Assembly: GCA_964435115.1 (NCBI GenBank)
Contig: CAYSYM010000009.1
Coordinates: forward strand, 21,765-85,764
DNA length: 64,000 nt
Direction: 5' to 3'
Source: CAYSYM01 sp964435115
GTDB taxonomy: Bacteria; Chloroflexota; UBA6077; CF-72
Under the pieces are notes generated by a model. The model saw only the letters and a list, made by a program, of their open reading frames with translations. It ran no database searches and was not told where the DNA came from. The translations under genes and the position numbers were made by a program. Shown piece by piece: positions 8,363-16,996 of this stretch (position 1 is the first letter of the stretch; each line of letters opens with the position of its first letter).

Positions 8363-9610
8363 TCAGACGGCCACGGGTGGCTCGGCCGCTCGGGCGCTGC
8401 TGAGGCGCCGCTGGATGGCCCGTCCCAGACGACGGATGCCTTCCTGGAGCACCTTCGGCGGGACGTTGGAGAAGTTCAGTCGCATGGTGTTGGCGCCTGA
8501 GCCGTCGGCGTGGAACCCCTGGCCAGGCACGAAGGCCACTTTCTCCTGCACCGCCTCCAGCAGCAGGTCGCGAGTGTTGATGTGGCTCGGCAGCTCGGCC
8601 CACACGAAGAGTCCGCCGGCCGGGCGCGTGTAACGGGCCTGCTCCGGGAAGTTCTCCTCGATCGCCCGCAGCATGACGTCGCGCCGCTCCTTGTAGAAGC
8701 GCTTCAGCCGCTCCACGTGGCCTTCGACGAAACCGTCCTTGACCACGTAGTACGTCGCCATCTGGGGCGCCGTGCCCGTGTGGAGGTCGGCCGGCTGCTT
8801 GGCGTGCACGATCTGCTCGAGCGCCTCCGCGCAGGCGACCACCCAGCCCAGCCGGAACCCTGGCGCGAGAATCTTGGAGAACGTGCCGAGGTAGATGACG
8901 TTGCCCTCGGCGTCGAAGCTCTTGAGACTCGGCAGGTGCTCGCCCTCGTAGCGCAGCTCACCATAGGGGTCGTCTTCGACGACTGCCACGCCGAACCGGC
9001 TGGCCACCTGCACCAGCGTCCGACGCCGCTCCAGGCTCAGCGTGCGGCCGGTGGGATTCTGGAAGTTCGGAACCGCGTAGACGAGCTTGATCCGGTGCGG
9101 GCCGCGCCGGGCCGCGTCCTCGGCGAGGATCTGCTCCAGCGCGTCGACCCGCATACCGTGCTCGTCCATGGGGACCACGGCGTACTCGGGCTGGTACTGG
9201 TTGAAAGCCTGGATGGCGCCGAGGTAGCTGGGGTTCTCCAGCGCCACCCGGTCGCCCGGGTCCAAGAAGATCTTGCCGATCAGGTCGAGCGCCTGCTGCG
9301 AGCCATTGGTGATGAGGATCTCGTCTGCCGTGCAGCGGATGCCGACCCGGCCCAGACGATCGGCAAGGAACTGGCGGAGCGGCAGGTAGCCCTCGGTCGG
9401 CCCGTACTGCAGCGCGGCGGCTCCATTGGTCTCGAGGACCCACTCGAAAGCGCGGCGGTACTCGTCGATGGGGAACAGCTCCGGGGCCGGCAGGCCGCCG
9501 GCGAGGGAGATCATGTCTGGCTGCGCCGTGACCTTCAGGATCTCGCGGATGTCCGAGGCGCGCATGCGGTGCGCGCGCTCGGCGGTCAGTTGCTGCCAGT
9601 TCACGGGCAT
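8363..9610 (-). CDS. PLP-dependent aminotransferase (2-aminoadipate/MocR-like fold type I)
   Basis: The 415-aa protein starts at ATG 9610 behind GGAGG with an 8-nt gap. It has fold-type-I landmarks: the substrate loop (MISLAGGLPAPELFP), the N-P motif (VPNFQNPTGRTLS), the Asp before the pyridine ring (VVEDDPYGELRY), the Schiff-base lysine in TFSKILAPGFRLGW and the carboxylate-binding Arg near the C-terminus (TMRLNFSN). The pattern is that of the 2-aminoadipate/LysN-type and branched-chain aminotransferases. Exact substrate is not predictable. It lies 199 bp upstream (in coordinates 5') of the DtxR-like gene region on the same strand and is transcribed away from the redox operon end. Confidence 0.88.
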   Translation of the reverse strand: MPVNWQQLTAERAHRMRASDIREILKVTAQPDMISLAGGLPAPELFPIDEYRRAFEWVLETNGAAALQYGPTEGYLPLRQFLADRLGRVGIRCTADEILITNGSQQALDLIGKIFLDPGDRVALENPSYLGAIQAFNQYQPEYAVVPMDEHGMRVDALEQILAEDAARRGPHRIKLVYAVPNFQNPTGRTLSLERRRTLVQVASRFGVAVVEDDPYGELRYEGEHLPSLKSFDAEGNVIYLGTFSKILAPGFRLGWVVACAEALEQIVHAKQPADLHTGTAPQMATYYVVKDGFVEGHVERLKRFYKERRDVMLRAIEENFPEQARYTRPAGGLFVWAELPSHINTRDLLLEAVQEKVAFVPGQGFHADGSGANTMRLNFSNVPPKVLQEGIRRLGRAIQRRLSSARAAEPPVAV

Positions 9611-9666
9611 GAGGCATCCTCCACGACCGCCGGCCGGGCGGCCAGAACCAGGTGGGTGCCGCCATT

Positions 9667-10407
9667 CTATGCGCTTCGCCCCTCTGGCCTCGCGCGGCCG
9701 GGCGCGGAGGCCGCGGCCCGCCAGGAGCCCCCCGAGCGGGAGCCGTCCGCTCCGACCGCGCCACGGGCACTGGGTGACACCCGACAACGCGCGACCCGGT
9801 AGAGGGTGAGCCACAGCACCAGGCCGCCCGCGGCCAGGTAGGTCAGCCGCATCCATGGCGTGCCACCGTCACTCCCAGCGAGCGTACCGTGAGCCGTAGC
9901 CAGAACGAAGACGCCAAACGACCCGTAGTGGATCATCCGCCACGCCCTCTGGCCGAGGCGCCGCCGCAGCCAGAAGCTGGCGTGCACCACCCCTGCCCCG
10001 TAGGCCGCGATGGTGCCCAGGCCAACCGCGAGCGGCCGGTACGGGGCGAGGAAGGGCACCAGGAGGTCCAGCGCGTCAAACCGCACGGTCGCGTCGCCGA
10101 CGAGCACGAGGGCGTGGCCGGCCACCAGCGCCAGGCTGGTCCCGGAGATCCACCGGTGGATCTCCACGCTCCGTGCCCTGCCCAGCGCGCCGTCGCCCGC
10201 GCCGGTCGAGATGAGTAAGCCCCAGATGACGCCGAGCGCCAACGCGACGTACGCGCTGACGCCGAGCGCGCGGGAAAGGTACCAGAACCACTGGCCTTCC
10301 GGCCGCTGCACGCCGACACCGATCCAGCCCGCCCGCGCGACCAGCGCCGACCCCGCTGCCAGCGCGAGGGCCCCGAGCCCCAGGCCGACCAGCACCGCCC
10401 TACGCAC
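9667..10407 (-). CDS. Six-helix ferric-reductase-like heme membrane protein
   Basis: The 246-aa protein starts at GTG 10407, just before the apbE stop (10400-10402), behind a GAGG. Six hydrophobic segments are visible, with histidines placed as in bis-heme transmembrane reductases of the YedZ/FRD superfamily: EIHRW, AGHALV, GVVHAS, MIHYGS and TAHGTL. No FAD/NADPH-binding dehydrogenase domain follows, so it would act as the membrane electron conduit only. Being translationally linked to apbE, it probably passes electrons to or from a flavin-bearing extracytoplasmic partner, a known arrangement in flavin-based extracytosolic electron transfer. Confidence 0.75.
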   Translation of the reverse strand: MRRAVLVGLGLGALALAAGSALVARAGWIGVGVQRPEGQWFWYLSRALGVSAYVALALGVIWGLLISTGAGDGALGRARSVEIHRWISGTSLALVAGHALVLVGDATVRFDALDLLVPFLAPYRPLAVGLGTIAAYGAGVVHASFWLRRRLGQRAWRMIHYGSFGVFVLATAHGTLAGSDGGTPWMRLTYLAAGGLVLWLTLYRVARCRVSPSARGAVGADGSRSGGSWRAAASAPGRARPEGRSA

Positions 10408-11308
10408 CGTCCACCACCTCCAGGTCGCCGACGAGGCGCACGCCGCCGGCGTTCGCCACCAGGACACCCGCGGTGTCTTCCATTCGCGCGAGAAACCGCC
10501 CCCCTTCGGCTTCGCCGAGGAGGAACGCCGTCTTCGCCAGCACGTCCGCCCGCTCGGCGCTCGACGCCACCACCGTTGCCTGCGCCAGGTCAGACGCCGA
10601 CGGGCGGCCCGTCCGAGGATCGACGAGGTGGTGCTGCGCCACGCCGCCACGCCACCACCGGCGCCGGTTCGGCGCGCTCGTGGCGGCAGCGCGGTCCCTG
10701 ATCCGGAGCGTGAGCAGCGCCCGGGAGGGGTCGCGTGGGTCCTCCACGTCCACCAGCCAGCCCTGGCCATCCGGCCCAGCCCCGCGCAGCACCACGTCGC
10801 CCCCGGCGTCGAGAGCGCCCGTCGCCGGCAGCAGGTGCGCCGCCACGTCCGCGGCCCACCCCTTGATGAACCCGCCGAAGTCGAGCTGCGCCGACGGCGG
10901 GCGGACCACCGTCTGAGCCACGGGGTCGACCTTGAGATCCCGGAAGCACACGCCCGGACCGACCGTGTGCGCCGCCTCGTCGCGGTCCAGCGCCCCCGGG
11001 CCAAACGGCCGGTCGTACCCGGCCGCCACGATAGCCTCCCCGATCGTCGGGTCGAACAGCCCCTCAGTGAGCGAGACGTAGGCGCTGGCCCGCTCCAGCG
11101 CGGCAAGGAGCGTGGGCGACGCCACGAATGGCCCGTCCCAGCGGTTGAGTCGCGACAGCTCGCTGTCCGGGCGGAAGCGGCTGAAGTGGCGCTCGCTCGC
11201 CTGGAAGACCGCGGCGGCCACGCGCGCCAGCAGCCACTCGCCCAGCTCGGAGGAGCCGGGGACGACGACGCTCACGTCGGTACCCATGGCGCGGAACGTG
11301 GCGGTCAT
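10400..11308 (-). CDS. apbE: FAD:protein FMN transferase
   Basis: The 302-aa protein starts at ATG 11308 behind GAGGAG; ATGA overlaps the previous stop. ApbE features are present: MGTDVSVVV near the N-terminus, the F-x-R-F-R-x-DSELSRLN segment, the LDFGGFIKGWAADV flavin/Mg motif, GGDVVLRG and HHLVDPRTGRP. ApbE attaches FMN covalently to a Thr/Ser of partner proteins outside the cytoplasm and binds Mg2+. I see no N-terminal signal peptide in the chosen start. No partner with a canonical flavinylation site (S/T-G-A-T) was found in this operon, so its substrate is unknown. Confidence 0.88.
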   Translation of the reverse strand: MTATFRAMGTDVSVVVPGSSELGEWLLARVAAAVFQASERHFSRFRPDSELSRLNRWDGPFVASPTLLAALERASAYVSLTEGLFDPTIGEAIVAAGYDRPFGPGALDRDEAAHTVGPGVCFRDLKVDPVAQTVVRPPSAQLDFGGFIKGWAADVAAHLLPATGALDAGGDVVLRGAGPDGQGWLVDVEDPRDPSRALLTLRIRDRAAATSAPNRRRWWRGGVAQHHLVDPRTGRPSASDLAQATVVASSAERADVLAKTAFLLGEAEGGRFLARMEDTAGVLVANAGGVRLVGDLEVVDGA

Positions 11309-11589
11309 GAGCTCCTCGTCCGAATGCGGGCCACGGCTGCGCTCGACGCCTGCGCTGGGGCGGCTGGTCGGGTGGCGCGCGGCGGCGCTGCGGCGGTGCT
11401 CGCCGCCTGCGCCCCTCCGTCGACACGCGGCGCCCCTGCCGTGGCCGCCTGGCGCGTGACCCCCACGAAGGCCCCACTGTAGGCCAGCGCTAGCGCGGCC
11501 ACGAGGTAGAGCTTCCACTCGCGGCCGGAGAGGGCGAACCGGGGCGGCTGCCGCCGGCCTGCCTGCCCGGTGGGATCAGTCGTCGCCAT
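11305..11589 (-). CDS. Small single-pass membrane protein upstream of apbE
   Basis: This 94-aa protein starts at ATG 11589 and overlaps the preceding gene by 14 bp and apbE by 4 bp, so it is tightly embedded in the operon. Residues about 27-45 form one membrane helix (LYLVAALALAYSGAFVGVT). The remainder is Ala/Pro-rich and low in complexity (AQAASTAAAPPRATRPAAPA), probably extracytoplasmic, ending in a basic tail. No cofactor-binding motif is recognised. It may be a linker or anchor for the redox complex. Confidence 0.5.
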   Translation of the reverse strand: MATTDPTGQAGRRQPPRFALSGREWKLYLVAALALAYSGAFVGVTRQAATAGAPRVDGGAQAASTAAAPPRATRPAAPAQASSAAVARIRTRSS

Positions 11590-12061
11590 CGTCGTCCCCG
11601 CGTCGGTTCGGCGCCAACGTCTGCCACCCGGTGCCGCGCGGCTCCGCATTCGAGAGTCCGGCCGATCGAGCGGCTCGCTCGTCGTCGCCGTCGTCCCCAT
11701 CCGACTCCCGCTCGCGGTGCGCCCTCGCATCCGGGGAGCGGGTGGCCAGCGCCTGCAGGAGCGACCCCGACACGGCGTCGGGGGCAGCGAGCGACAGGTC
11801 ACCCCGGCCGGACGACGCTGCTCCCGGGAACGGGACCTCGGGCGCCGGGGCAGACGCCGCCGTATCGTTCGAAGTGGGAGTGACCCACCAGGTCGCAGCC
11901 GGCCACATGGTCGGCTGCGGGAGCGCCGCCGTATCACCCGGAGTGGGAGTGATCCACCCGGTGAGGCTGGCGGCGGTCACGCCGCCAGCCAGGGTCAGAC
12001 TGGCGGCAGCCGCGGCCACGGCCAGCATCAAGCGGTTCGGTGTGGAGGGTTGCTGCTGCAT
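11576..12061 (-). CDS. Exported Asp-rich repeat protein
   Basis: The 161-aa protein starts at ATG 12061 behind GGGAG. A signal-like N-terminus (RLMLAVAAAAASLTLAGGVTAA) is followed by two imperfect copies of a W-x-TPT-x2-DTAA unit (GWITPTPGDTAALP; WWVTPTSNDTAASA). A charged C-terminal half has two acidic clusters, DGDDGDDE and RGDDDGDD at the very end. No database family comes to mind. Asp clusters of this kind often bind Ca2+ or other cations. The histidine kinase encoded on the other side of the shared intergenic region carries a similar Asp-rich stretch in its sensor loop. Confidence 0.5.
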   Translation of the reverse strand: MQQQPSTPNRLMLAVAAAAASLTLAGGVTAASLTGWITPTPGDTAALPQPTMWPAATWWVTPTSNDTAASAPAPEVPFPGAASSGRGDLSLAAPDAVSGSLLQALATRSPDARAHRERESDGDDGDDERAARSAGLSNAEPRGTGWQTLAPNRRGDDDGDD

Positions 12062-12085
12062 GGGAGCTCCCTGGTCCAGTTCGGA

Positions 12086-12102
12086 TAGGCTGAGCGTAGG
12101 CT
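12086..12102. promoter_or_regulatory. Tandem TAGGCT direct repeats, candidate response-regulator site
   Basis: TAGGCT at 12086-12091 and 12097-12102 repeat with an 11-bp period, the usual spacing for OmpR/PhoB-family regulators. They lie between the exported-protein operon and the response-regulator gene. Confidence 0.4.
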
Positions 12103-12133
12103 TGCCGCATGGGAGCGCCATCAGACGATGCTG

Positions 12134-12145
12134 TGAGAGCTCTCA
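12134..12145. promoter_or_regulatory. 12-bp palindrome in divergent intergenic region
   Basis: TGAGAGCTCTCA is a perfect palindrome 24 bp upstream of the response-regulator -10 hexamer, so it could be an operator. It fits no named family. Confidence 0.3.
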
Positions 12146-12168
12146 GGTTTCGGTCCCAACGCCGGTGC

Positions 12169-12174
12169 TACATT
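12169..12174 (+). promoter_or_regulatory. Extended -10 (TGC-TACATT), probably leaderless
   Basis: TACATT with an upstream TG ends 9 nt before ATG 12184. Confidence 0.45.
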
Positions 12175-12183
12175 CACACCCCC

Positions 12184-12855
12184 ATGTCCGTGCTGGTCGT
12201 CGAGGACGAGCCGCGTCTCCTCCGCTTGATCGAGCGGACGCTGCGCGCCGAGGGCTACGCCGTCGAGGCGCTGGACGACGGCGGTGCCGCCTTCGAGCAA
12301 GCGCGCTGCCGCGGCTACGACCTGATCGTGCTGGACGTGATGCTCCCCACGATGAGCGGCCTCGAGATCACCCTGCGACTGCGCCGCCAGCACATCGAGA
12401 CGCCCATCCTCATGCTCACCGCGCGCGACGCGGTGGAAGACCGGGTGGCCGGGCTGGACGCGGGGGCCGACGACTACCTGGTGAAGCCCGTCGCCTTCGA
12501 GGAGCTGCTGGCGCGCGTCCGGGCCCTGCTCCGGCGCCACGCCGACGGGTCGCCCGGCGCCACGCTGCGGGTGGGCGACCTGGTGCTCAACCGCCTGCGC
12601 CACGAGGCCCAGCGCGGCGGGCGGCAGATCGAGCTCACGGCGCGCGAGTTCGCCCTGCTGGAGTACCTGATGACCAACGCCGGGCGCGTCCTGAGTCGCG
12701 ACCAGATTATCGGGGCGGTCTGGCCCCAGGATTTCGACGGCGGCAGCAACGTCGTGGACACGTACGTCCACTACCTCCGGGAGAAGGTCGACCGACCTCC
12801 CGTGCGTCCGCTCATCCGGACCGTCCGGGGTGTGGGGTACGCGCTCGGCCCGTGA
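12184..12855 (+). CDS. OmpR/PhoB-family response regulator
   Basis: The 223-aa protein starts at ATG 12184. The receiver domain has acidic residues E7/D8, phospho-acceptor D51 (IVLDVMLP), Thr in MLTARD and Lys in YLVKP. A linker leads to a C-terminal winged helix with the OmpR signature (LTAREFALLEYLMTNAGRVL, ending in RTVRGVGYAL). It should bind direct repeats, and two TAGGCT copies lie in the upstream intergenic region. Its stop overlaps the kinase start as GTGA. Confidence 0.93.
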   Translation: MSVLVVEDEPRLLRLIERTLRAEGYAVEALDDGGAAFEQARCRGYDLIVLDVMLPTMSGLEITLRLRRQHIETPILMLTARDAVEDRVAGLDAGADDYLVKPVAFEELLARVRALLRRHADGSPGATLRVGDLVLNRLRHEAQRGGRQIELTAREFALLEYLMTNAGRVLSRDQIIGAVWPQDFDGGSNVVDTYVHYLREKVDRPPVRPLIRTVRGVGYALGP

Positions 12856-14159
12856 CCACGTTCACCCGAACCCGCTGGATCCTGGCGGGGTGGAACCTCG
12901 CCATCCTCGCCCTCCTCCTCGCCGCGACGATCGGCGCGGTGGCGATTGGCCAGCTGCGCGCACAGGACCCGGTCGTGGAGCGGGAGCTCCGTGCGGGCGC
13001 GGATCGCGAGGCTGCGAGCTTCGCCCGCCAGGCCACGGCGCGCGAGTCTCGCGACAGCGGCGACAGCGAAGATGGCGACGATGACCGGTACCGGCCCGAG
13101 GCCGCCGACCTGTTCGCCTTCTGGGTGGATGCGCGGGGCGCCGTGGTGCGGAACAGCCGCAACGTGGCCCTGCCAGGGCTACCCGATGCGGCCGGGCTGA
13201 GCGCCGCCCTGCGTGGCCGCGAATCGCTCGTCGACCGGGACGCGGGAGGCGTGCCAATGCGGCTGCTCAGCGTGCCGGTGTACCGCGATGGACGGCTCGT
13301 CGGCGCCGTCCAGGTGGGCAAGTCGCTCGCGGAGAACCGCGCTGCGGTCGCGCAGCTCGTCACCACCCTGGCCACGACCGGCCTGGCCAGCCTCCTGCTG
13401 GCCACGTTTGGTAGCCTCTTCCTCGCCGGGCGCGCCATGCGCCCGATCCAGGCGGCCTTCGACCGGCAGCGGCACTTCATCGCCGACGCGAGCCACGAGC
13501 TACGGACACCGGTCGCGGTGCTGCGCGCGCGCGCCGAGGCGCTCCAGCGCCGTGCGTCGACCTTGCCCTCCGAGGCAGCGAGCGAGGTGCGGCAGCTCGT
13601 CCGGGATGCCGACGAGCTCACCGAGCTGCTCGGCGAGCTGCTGGACCTCGCCCGCCTGGACGCGGGACAGACCAGCCTCCAGCTCGAGCCGGTCGCGCTG
13701 GCAGACGTCGTCGAGGAGACGGTGGCCCAGCTCCGGCCGCTCGCCGACGAGCGCGCCGTACAGCTCCGGTCGACGACCGAGCCGCTCTGGGCGCATGCCA
13801 ACCTCTCCCGCGTTCGCCAGGTGGCCCGGGCGCTGGCGGATAACGCGCTGAAGCACACGCCGCCAGGCGGCAGCGTGACACTCGCGCTCGCCCGCGATGG
13901 CGGCTGGGCCCAGCTCGTCGTGCGGGACACCGGCGAGGGCATCCCACTCGAGCAGCTCCCGCGCGTGTTCGACCGCTTCTACCGCGCCCACCCGGTCTCC
14001 CGCCAGGGCGTGGCGCCTTCGGCCAGCGGCGCTGGCCTGGGGCTCGCCATCGCCCAGCAGCTGGTGCGGCTGATGCACGGCCAGGTCCACCTGCGCAGCC
14101 AGCCCGGGGCGGGGACCACGGCCACCGTGCTGCTGCCGCTCGAGAGCCACCAGCCGTGA
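12852..14159 (+). CDS. Sensor histidine kinase with Asp-rich extracytoplasmic loop
   Basis: The 435-aa protein starts at GTG 12852. TM1 is residues about 12-35. A sensor loop of roughly 130 residues contains an acidic run (DSGDSEDGDDD, near residue 65) and a PAS/Cache-like part (LFAFWVDARGAVVRNSRN). TM2 is residues about 170-195, with a very short or absent HAMP. The H-box is ADASHELRTPVAVL (H215), and N, G1 and G2 boxes follow (DNALKHTPPGG, DTGEGI, GAGLGLAIAQQL). The Asp-rich loop suggests sensing of a cation such as Fe3+, Mn2+ or Ca2+ (inference). It is paired with the OmpR-type regulator and divergent from the ferric-reductase-like/ApbE operon. Confidence 0.9.
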   Translation: MTTFTRTRWILAGWNLAILALLLAATIGAVAIGQLRAQDPVVERELRAGADREAASFARQATARESRDSGDSEDGDDDRYRPEAADLFAFWVDARGAVVRNSRNVALPGLPDAAGLSAALRGRESLVDRDAGGVPMRLLSVPVYRDGRLVGAVQVGKSLAENRAAVAQLVTTLATTGLASLLLATFGSLFLAGRAMRPIQAAFDRQRHFIADASHELRTPVAVLRARAEALQRRASTLPSEAASEVRQLVRDADELTELLGELLDLARLDAGQTSLQLEPVALADVVEETVAQLRPLADERAVQLRSTTEPLWAHANLSRVRQVARALADNALKHTPPGGSVTLALARDGGWAQLVVRDTGEGIPLEQLPRVFDRFYRAHPVSRQGVAPSASGAGLGLAIAQQLVRLMHGQVHLRSQPGAGTTATVLLPLESHQP

Positions 14160-14215
14160 GCAAGGGGCGCATCCCGAGGTTCTTCGAGGACACGTGAGGC
14201 GAACGGAGGCCACCG

Positions 14216-14698
14216 GTGTTCACCATCAAGCGTCTCAACCACATCGTCCTGTACGTGCGCGATGCCCAGCGCGCGTTCGCCTTCTACCGCGACGTGCTCG
14301 GGTTCTCCCTGGTCGAGGCGATAGGCGACCAGGCGCTCTTCCTGCGCGCCAACGGCAGCGACAATCACCACGACCTCGGGCTGTTCGGCATCGGCGCGCA
14401 GGCCGCCCCGCCTACCCGTGGCGAGCGCGTGGGCATGTACCACGCCGCCTGGGAGGTGGCGACGCTCCAGGACCTGGCCGGCGCGCGCGTGGAGCTGCTG
14501 GCGGCCGGCGCGCTCGTCGGCGAGTCGGACCACGGCAGCAGCCTCAGTCTGTACGGCCGGGACCCGGATGGGACCGAGTTCGAGGTGTTCTGGATGGTGC
14601 CCCGCGACGAGTGGGAGAGCCGTGGCTTCGGCACCCGCCCGCTGGACCTCGAAGGTGAGCTTCGGCGGCGCGGCCTCGCAGCCAGTGGGCCAGGCTGA
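14216..14698 (+). CDS. VOC-family (glyoxalase/ring-cleavage dioxygenase-like) protein
   Basis: The 160-aa protein starts at GTG 14216 behind GGAGG. It has two beta-alpha-beta-beta-beta modules with the usual metal-ligand positions: LNHIVLYV (His8), the GMYHAAWEV segment (His) and DPDGTEFEVFW (Glu). The pattern is that of catechol 2,3-dioxygenase-like and glyoxalase/fosfomycin-resistance proteins. A single-module-pair length argues against a full extradiol dioxygenase. Substrate is unknown. It stands alone, 56 bp after the histidine kinase, and converges on the glycosidase gene. Confidence 0.8.
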   Translation: MFTIKRLNHIVLYVRDAQRAFAFYRDVLGFSLVEAIGDQALFLRANGSDNHHDLGLFGIGAQAAPPTRGERVGMYHAAWEVATLQDLAGARVELLAAGALVGESDHGSSLSLYGRDPDGTEFEVFWMVPRDEWESRGFGTRPLDLEGELRRRGLAASGPG

Positions 14699-14709
14699 AG
14701 TCTGGCGTC

Positions 14710-14735
14710 GCCCGGCCCGGCGGCGCGGGCCGGGC
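14710..14735. terminator. GC-rich hairpin between convergent genes
   Basis: The 9-bp arms GCCCGGCCC and GGGCCGGGC flank an 8-nt loop between the convergent VOC and glycosidase genes. There is no T-tract, so intrinsic termination is uncertain. Confidence 0.4.
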
Positions 14736-14762
14736 GCGGGCGCCCCGGGCAGCTCCCCGCAG

Positions 14763-16979
14763 CTACTGGCCGGGTGCCGGCAGCGCCAGTCGGTACGCCG
14801 CCTCGTTCGCCAGGCGGAAGGTGTGGCTGGGCGCGGGGCGGCGGCTCCGGTACACCACCCGACCTCCGCCGAGGCCTGTGGCGACGAGGCACGCCCGCGG
14901 CTCGTCCAGGTTGATCCGCGCCTCGATCCCATCGCCTGTCCAGGTGTAGGCGAGATCGAGGGCCAGGCCGCGGTACTGGAGATGCCGCACCTCGTACCGC
15001 CGTCCGGGCAGCCGCAGGGCGGCCGGGAGGGCCGGGGCCAGGTTCGCCCACCAGCCCGTGGTCTTGCGGCACTCCTGGAGTCCGACGACGTGGCGCAGCA
15101 ACAGGTTCGCCGTCGTCGCACCCCAGCCGTAGCCATCGCTCGCCCGCCACCCGCCAAGATCGGCCGGCCAGTACTCGCGCGCCGCCCCGGGTGTCGGCCG
15201 CCGCCACACCTCCAGCGTGCGGCGGCCGTTCTCCCGGTAGACCCGCTCCAGGACGCTCCACGCCACCTCCCCCACTAGCCCCCGCAGGCCTGCCGCGGCG
15301 GCCGACTCCACGAGCGCGTAGGTCCACGACGGCCACCACGTCCACGGGGGCGTGCAGTGCCGCGCCACCTCCGAGCGCAGCGCCCGCGCCTGCGCGGTCG
15401 TCGCAGCGTCCAGCAGCGGTGCGAGCGCCATGGGCGAGAACCGGCGCGCGTCGACCCCCCAGTACAGCTCGTCCGGGCGCGGCTCCTGGAAGTGACGCGC
15501 GCCGATCAGCCAGTCCCGGAACCGCCCCGCGGAGGGGTCGAACAACCGTCGGGTCCGACGCGCGAACGCCCGCCGCAGGCGCAGCCACCGCTGCCGATCG
15601 CCCGGGCGGCCCAGCTCGGAGGCGAAGAGCGCCATCACCCGGGCGGCGTGCGCCATGGTCGCCTGCAGCTCTACGGGACGCACATGCGCGGAGATATCGG
15701 CGTCCCCGGAGCCCGTCGGGTCCAGGCGCGGGTTCCCGTCCTCACCCGCCTCCCAGGTGCACCTGTAGACGAGCCAGCCACGCCCATCAGTACGGTAGCG
15801 CAGCCACCACGCCAGGTACCGAGCCAGGAAGGGGTACAGCTCCGCCAGCCAGGCCCGGTCGAGCGTGCGCAAGTAGAGCAGCTCGAGGTTCAGGAACGGC
15901 AGGCACCAGGCTGGCGAGGTCCCACAGCCGCTGCCGTCGCGCGCGACCATATTGAACGACCCGTCCTGGAAGACGCACGGCACGTTCTCGGCTGGCGCGT
16001 CGCGGAACAGGGAAAGTACCGCCCGCTGGGCCAGGTCCGGGTCGCCATAGGCGAGCCGGAGCATGTCCAGCACACCCTCCGCCAGGACGACACGCGGCCA
16101 GGCGACCATCCAGCTCGGCCACACATCGCGGAAGATCCCGCCTGCCGGCATCACCAGCAGGCGCGTGGTCTCGAAGTCGTAGACCAGGCCCTCGCGCCAG
16201 CCCTCCGGCCAGTCGCCGGCGAGCACGGGGCAGCGCGCCCAGAAACGCCGGTCGTCGTCGAGCAGCGCCGCCAGCCGGCCCGCCGCCGAGGGCAGCGCCG
16301 CTCGAGCCGCGTCCAGCGCCGCGGCGGGATCGTCGGCCCGCCCGAGGGTGGCGAGGACCCACGTCCGCTCCCCACCGTCAAGCGAACGACCCGTCTCCAC
16401 CTCGGCCCACGCCTCGCCCGCGAGCCCGCTCGCCGGTGTCGCAGGCCCGACGTGTGTGCCCGGCGCCGCGGCTACGGCGAGCGCGTGCGCCGCCAGCGCG
16501 GGCCCCGGACCGTCCACGCGGAAGACCGCGGTCGACCCGGCTGGGCCGCACCGCACCCGCCTGGCACGTGACCAGGCGCGGCCCACCAGCCCCAGCCGAA
16601 AGGGACGTGGCGAAGCCGACTGGTTGGCCGCTTCGACCAGGACGCAGAGCACGTCGTCGACCAGAAAGGCGCGCGCAGCGAGCGCCACGTCGCCTGCCGC
16701 CCAGTCGAACCCGAGCACGTTCGCCGTGTGGTAGCGGGAGCCGTAGCCGATGCGTTCGAAGCTGGCCCGGGTCACGCACCGTCGCTCGCCCACCCAGCTC
16801 GCCAGGCTGATCCCTGCCCCGTCCGCCGGATCGTTGTGCCAGGGGTAGACCCACTCGACGCCCAGCGTGTCGTCGGCCGAGCGCAGGTTGCCACCCTGGC
16901 ACGTCGTCCACGAGCTGGCACGGTGGGCCGGGTTGCGGAGGTAGCCGAACGGCGTGTAGCTCCCTTCGGGGAACGCCAT
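14763..16979 (-). CDS. Clan GH-G (GH63/GH37-like) (alpha/alpha)6 glycoside hydrolase
   Basis: The 738-aa protein starts at ATG 16979. The N-terminal 260 residues are beta-rich (MAFPEGSYTPFGYLRNPAHR). The C-terminal six-hairpin domain has the clan motifs in order: FRDVWPSW, the general-acid region WEAGEDGNPRLD (counterpart of W-x2-G-x-D-x-SPRW), ELYWG, and the general-base region EYWPADLGGWRASDGYGW. This group includes trehalases, glucosidase I and mannosyl-/glucosylglycerate hydrolases. There is no signal peptide, so it is likely cytoplasmic. It follows the GH1 gene by 17 bp, and the pair probably degrades one short glucoside or compatible solute. Confidence 0.7.
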   Translation of the reverse strand: MAFPEGSYTPFGYLRNPAHRASSWTTCQGGNLRSADDTLGVEWVYPWHNDPADGAGISLASWVGERRCVTRASFERIGYGSRYHTANVLGFDWAAGDVALAARAFLVDDVLCVLVEAANQSASPRPFRLGLVGRAWSRARRVRCGPAGSTAVFRVDGPGPALAAHALAVAAAPGTHVGPATPASGLAGEAWAEVETGRSLDGGERTWVLATLGRADDPAAALDAARAALPSAAGRLAALLDDDRRFWARCPVLAGDWPEGWREGLVYDFETTRLLVMPAGGIFRDVWPSWMVAWPRVVLAEGVLDMLRLAYGDPDLAQRAVLSLFRDAPAENVPCVFQDGSFNMVARDGSGCGTSPAWCLPFLNLELLYLRTLDRAWLAELYPFLARYLAWWLRYRTDGRGWLVYRCTWEAGEDGNPRLDPTGSGDADISAHVRPVELQATMAHAARVMALFASELGRPGDRQRWLRLRRAFARRTRRLFDPSAGRFRDWLIGARHFQEPRPDELYWGVDARRFSPMALAPLLDAATTAQARALRSEVARHCTPPWTWWPSWTYALVESAAAAGLRGLVGEVAWSVLERVYRENGRRTLEVWRRPTPGAAREYWPADLGGWRASDGYGWGATTANLLLRHVVGLQECRKTTGWWANLAPALPAALRLPGRRYEVRHLQYRGLALDLAYTWTGDGIEARINLDEPRACLVATGLGGGRVVYRSRRPAPSHTFRLANEAAYRLALPAPGQ

Positions 16980-16996
16980 CCCGGCAGCCGAGCCCC

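Noticed and set aside
8510..9802. 430-aa plus-strand ORF antisense to the aminotransferase
   Set aside because: The minus strand encodes a clear PLP enzyme with catalytic motifs; this frame is a high-GC shadow.
11305..12061. Canonical flavinylation site in the proteins upstream of apbE
   Set aside because: No S/T-G-A-T motif was found in either small exported protein.
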